From: Marinobacterium nitratireducens
GTDB lineage: Bacteria; Pseudomonadota; Gammaproteobacteria; Pseudomonadales; Balneatricaceae
NCBI RefSeq assembly: GCF_014645375.1
Contig: NZ_BMLT01000001.1
Span: 616,835 to 680,834 of the forward strand
Direction: 5' to 3'
DNA length: 64,000 nucleotides
Both the position numbers and the translations under genes were made by a program. The notes below the pieces were generated by a model. It did no database searches. It saw only the letters and a program-made list of their open reading frames with translations, and was not told the origin of the DNA. Below, piece by piece: positions 63,196 to 64,000 of the stretch (position 1 is its first letter; each line of letters begins with the position of its first letter).

Positions 63196-63250
63196 ACCAA
63201 ATGTTTGGTCATTGCGTAAAATTGAAGCATGGCGGGCGTAGGGTTATATT
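63196..63250 (+). promoter_or_regulatory. Promoter and adjacent palindrome for the disordered-protein gene
   Basis: TTGAAG (63222-63227), 17-nt spacer, TATATT (63245-63250), giving a predicted start about 95 nt before ATG 63353. Just upstream, ACCAAA-TG-TTTGGT (63196-63209) is a perfect 6-2-6 dyad positioned for an activator or repressor. Confidence 0.6.
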
Positions 63251-63352
63251 CGAAAATCAGCGCAAATTCGCTTCTGGCGGGCAACGAGAACAGGGATCAG
63301 AACGTCCGCCCGACAGTACGCAGCGACAAGACGGTCGAGATGGAGTTCCAGC

Positions 63353-64000
63353 ATGAAAGATCCAGAGCGGTCCACTAGAGCCGCAGGCAAAGCGGTGCGC
63401 AAGCCTGCAGATGTCTACGACGCCAATGAATCCGATCCGTTGAGTGCCAGGGAAAAGGCCCAGCTGCGAACCGAGCAACCACAGGTCGCCGAAGAGGCGC
63501 CGATCGGCTGGACCACCACGCTGGACGGTTACCTGCCGAAAGATAGCCCGTTGCAGGAGGAACAGCAGGGTACCGGCGCCCCGGCGCCACACCCGGGCGC
63601 TGCTGACCAGGAACCTGCAAACCCTCGTCACTTCGACGCTCCCGGCGCCCCCCAACGCGGTGCAGCCGAAGCCGCCACGGGCATGACGGAAAGCGCTGCG
63701 CCCCTGGACGCCGGCTCCCGAGTCTCCGGTGTCGCCGGGACTTCCGGTCGGGACGCCCGCATCGACACTCGCCAACCCGATGACCCCGGTGCAGGCAAGG
63801 CCTTCGACACCACAGCACCGCACGCAAGGGCAGTTGACCCGGCACACAAGCCCAGTGATACGCCCAAGGATGGCGACACCCCGGGAAGCGTCACCCAGAT
63901 AGGCACGGGGCCGGCCACAGGCGAATCAAGACCCGCCGGAACAGGCACGAGTACACAGCCTGGTACCGCGAACCAGGCACTTACCGAACAGATTGGACCT
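63353..64000 (+). CDS. Disordered hypothetical protein, incomplete at window end
   Basis: At least 216 codons open to the last base with no stop, so the C-terminus is outside the window. The start ATG has GGAG 8 nt upstream, and a good promoter lies at 63222-63250. The N-terminal ~60 residues are charged (MKDPERSTRAAGKAVRKPAD, then SDPLSAREKAQLRTEQPQVA and WTTTLDGYLPKDSPLQEEQQ). From about residue 75 it is Gly/Ala/Pro/Asp/Thr-rich and low-complexity (for example TGPATGESRPAGTGTSTQP). It could be the N-terminal disordered part of a membrane or cell-envelope protein. No family recognised. Confidence 0.7.
   Translation, partial: MKDPERSTRAAGKAVRKPADVYDANESDPLSAREKAQLRTEQPQVAEEAPIGWTTTLDGYLPKDSPLQEEQQGTGAPAPHPGAADQEPANPRHFDAPGAPQRGAAEAATGMTESAAPLDAGSRVSGVAGTSGRDARIDTRQPDDPGAGKAFDTTAPHARAVDPAHKPSDTPKDGDTPGSVTQIGTGPATGESRPAGTGTSTQPGTANQALTEQIGP

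Noticed and set aside
63257-63847. Two minus-strand ORFs at the right edge
   Set aside because: They are antisense to the Gly/Ala-rich plus-strand gene, which has a ribosome binding site and promoter.

Overview
The window is GC-rich, densely coded chromosomal DNA of a gammaproteobacterium, most likely of the Pseudomonadales/Oceanospirillales type. The clues are the block tRNA-Ser / YccA / TusDCB-TusE, a short H-NS-like protein, PyrC of the E. coli type, a phasin with a histone-H1-like tail, and GTAGGATGGGT-type repeats. Genus cannot be fixed from the sequence alone. There is no phage, complete insertion sequence, CRISPR array or rRNA. The whole stretch reads as core and niche metabolism with a few small repeats.

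Layout. 0-9 kb: an ABCB exporter, a ferritin-like protein, an orphan AbrB-type antitoxin, a PBP7-type endopeptidase, PyrC, a lytic transglycosylase, an SLC13 permease and a YbaK-domain protein. 8-12 kb: a TetR repressor divergent from a phosphoribosyltransferase, with an operator inside its own promoter, then a class V aminotransferase and a second TetR. 12.2-14.1 kb: a phasin, a tiny membrane ORF upstream of it behind a good sigma70 promoter, and a 182-bp inverted-repeat element. 14.1-19.4 kb (minus): a selenium cassette, selD - mnmH - ABC importer (binding protein, ATPase, double-length permease). 19.5-28.3 kb: a GST lacking the usual Cys10, DUF3047, GNAT, an orphan GspF-like protein, a surface-antigen-like protein, a histidine phosphatase, a BaiN-like flavoprotein, a double CDGSH protein, RbgA/YlqF and an EAL-HDOD protein. 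28.4-31.4 kb: a MaoC hydratase, an isochorismatase-like hydrolase and acetoacetyl-CoA synthetase. With the phasin these point to polyhydroxyalkanoate/acyl-CoA metabolism.

31.4-41 kb: DsbD, DAHP synthase, then a divergent iron-siderophore-type uptake locus (MFS, ATPase and permease on minus, binding protein on plus) sharing a region with a Fur-like box. A 48-aa membrane ORF, a beta-hydroxyacid dehydrogenase and a TlpA-like thioredoxin follow. 41.3-47.2 kb (minus): a complete oligopeptide-type ABC importer behind a perfect 8-3-8 palindrome. 47.4-53.9 kb: MtnN, TruC, tRNA-Ser(CGA), YccA, the sulfur-relay operon tusDCB-tusE, a second beta-hydroxyacid dehydrogenase and CheW. 53.9-58.3 kb (minus): YjbQ, a CUB-like fragment, H-NS, YaeQ, a second YbaK protein and a TTC38-like TPR protein.

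58.7-61.2 kb holds the most notable system: a four-gene operon of a Cys-rich DUF2282 precursor, an MNIO (DUF692) enzyme, a DUF2063 partner and a DoxX membrane protein. This is the gene order of the recently recognised bufferin RiPPs (thiooxazole-type, copper-binding). The window ends with a doubly anchored lipoprotein of unknown role, YbjQ, and a long disordered protein that runs off the right edge behind a strong predicted promoter.

In several genes the annotated start was moved inward, because a ribosome binding site, signal peptide or family N-terminus supported an internal codon. These choices are stated in each entry.
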